64,000 nt of DNA from Trametopsis cervina (lineage: Eukaryota > Basidiomycota > Agaricomycetes > Polyporales > Irpicaceae): assembly GCA_022385755.1 (NCBI GenBank), contig MU278356.1:790589-854588 (forward strand). Reading direction: 5' to 3'. The translations under genes and the position numbers were made by a program. Of the stretch, positions 63,888-64,000 are shown piece by piece. Each line of letters starts with the position of its first letter. Position 1 is the stretch's first letter. Under the pieces are notes generated by a model. That model saw only the letters and a list, made by a program, of their open reading frames with translations, ran no database searches and was not told where the DNA came from.

Positions 63888-64000
63888 TATTGGTGGTATA
63901 CAATAATGTACTCTATCATACAAGATATTGTCCTTGATAATGATACCCATGGATCTGGAGAATGTCCTCTGCGGGAATAGACAAGATAATGGTACAGGTT
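63888..64000. other. Right edge of the window, 3' of RAD9
   Basis: A short 3'-UTR-like stretch. Nothing recognisable. Confidence 0.4.

Overview
The window reads as nuclear DNA of a filamentous basidiomycete, most likely an Agaricomycete and possibly a polypore. The evidence is the very short spliceosomal introns (mostly 47-70 nt) that cut nearly every gene, short intergenic gaps on both strands, expanded F-box-type genes, and a linoleate-diol-synthase-like oxygenase with secreted S41-like peptidases of a kind I associate with mushrooms. I see no viral, plasmid or prokaryotic features, no clear transposon ORF, no rRNA, no recognisable tRNA and no CRISPR.

Layout, left to right. (1) 0.2-8.6 kb: ribosome-associated factor TMA16, a GIN4/HSL1/NIM1-type kinase on the minus strand, and the multi-exon DNA ligase IV gene. 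(2) 8.6-17.3 kb: an intergenic cluster of perfect palindromes, an F-box-like gene, a long forkhead transcription factor (minus) and the AP-1 gamma-adaptin gene, the last two diverging from one 280-bp gap. (3) 17.9-25.1 kb: SF3B1 (minus) and tiny MZT1 diverging from 170 bp, then a DOPA 4,5-dioxygenase-like gene and a cystathionine beta-synthase without the C-terminal regulatory domain. (4) 25.1-28.2 kb: gene-poor except for a 60-codon ORF with a strong TATA box. (5) 28.2-41.1 kb: two secreted S41-peptidase-like paralogues in opposite orientation, bracketing coatomer epsilon (SEC28) and a large heme dioxygenase/P450-like fusion. (6) 41.8-47.2 kb: a DUF676/ROG1-type lipase (minus), a second F-box gene whose start codon seems to be split by an intron, and a small cysteine- and basic-rich protein. 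(7) 47.8-63.9 kb: the roughly 9.6-kb TEL1/ATM kinase gene, a STE20/PAK kinase (minus) and RAD9 of the 9-1-1 clamp.

Functionally this is mostly a housekeeping chromosome arm. DNA-damage genes are conspicuous: LIG4 (end joining), TEL1 (break signalling) and RAD9 (checkpoint clamp). Vesicle traffic (AP-1 gamma, epsilon-COP), microtubule nucleation (MZT1), splicing (SF3B1) and polarity or cell-cycle kinases (GIN4-like, STE20) fill most of the rest. The accessory-looking part is 25-47 kb, with the peptidase pair, the oxygenase and the F-box gene. Most exon-intron structures were joined by hand from splice-site consensus and protein continuity. Coordinates of start and stop codons are firmer than internal exon ends, except where exon ends are stated.
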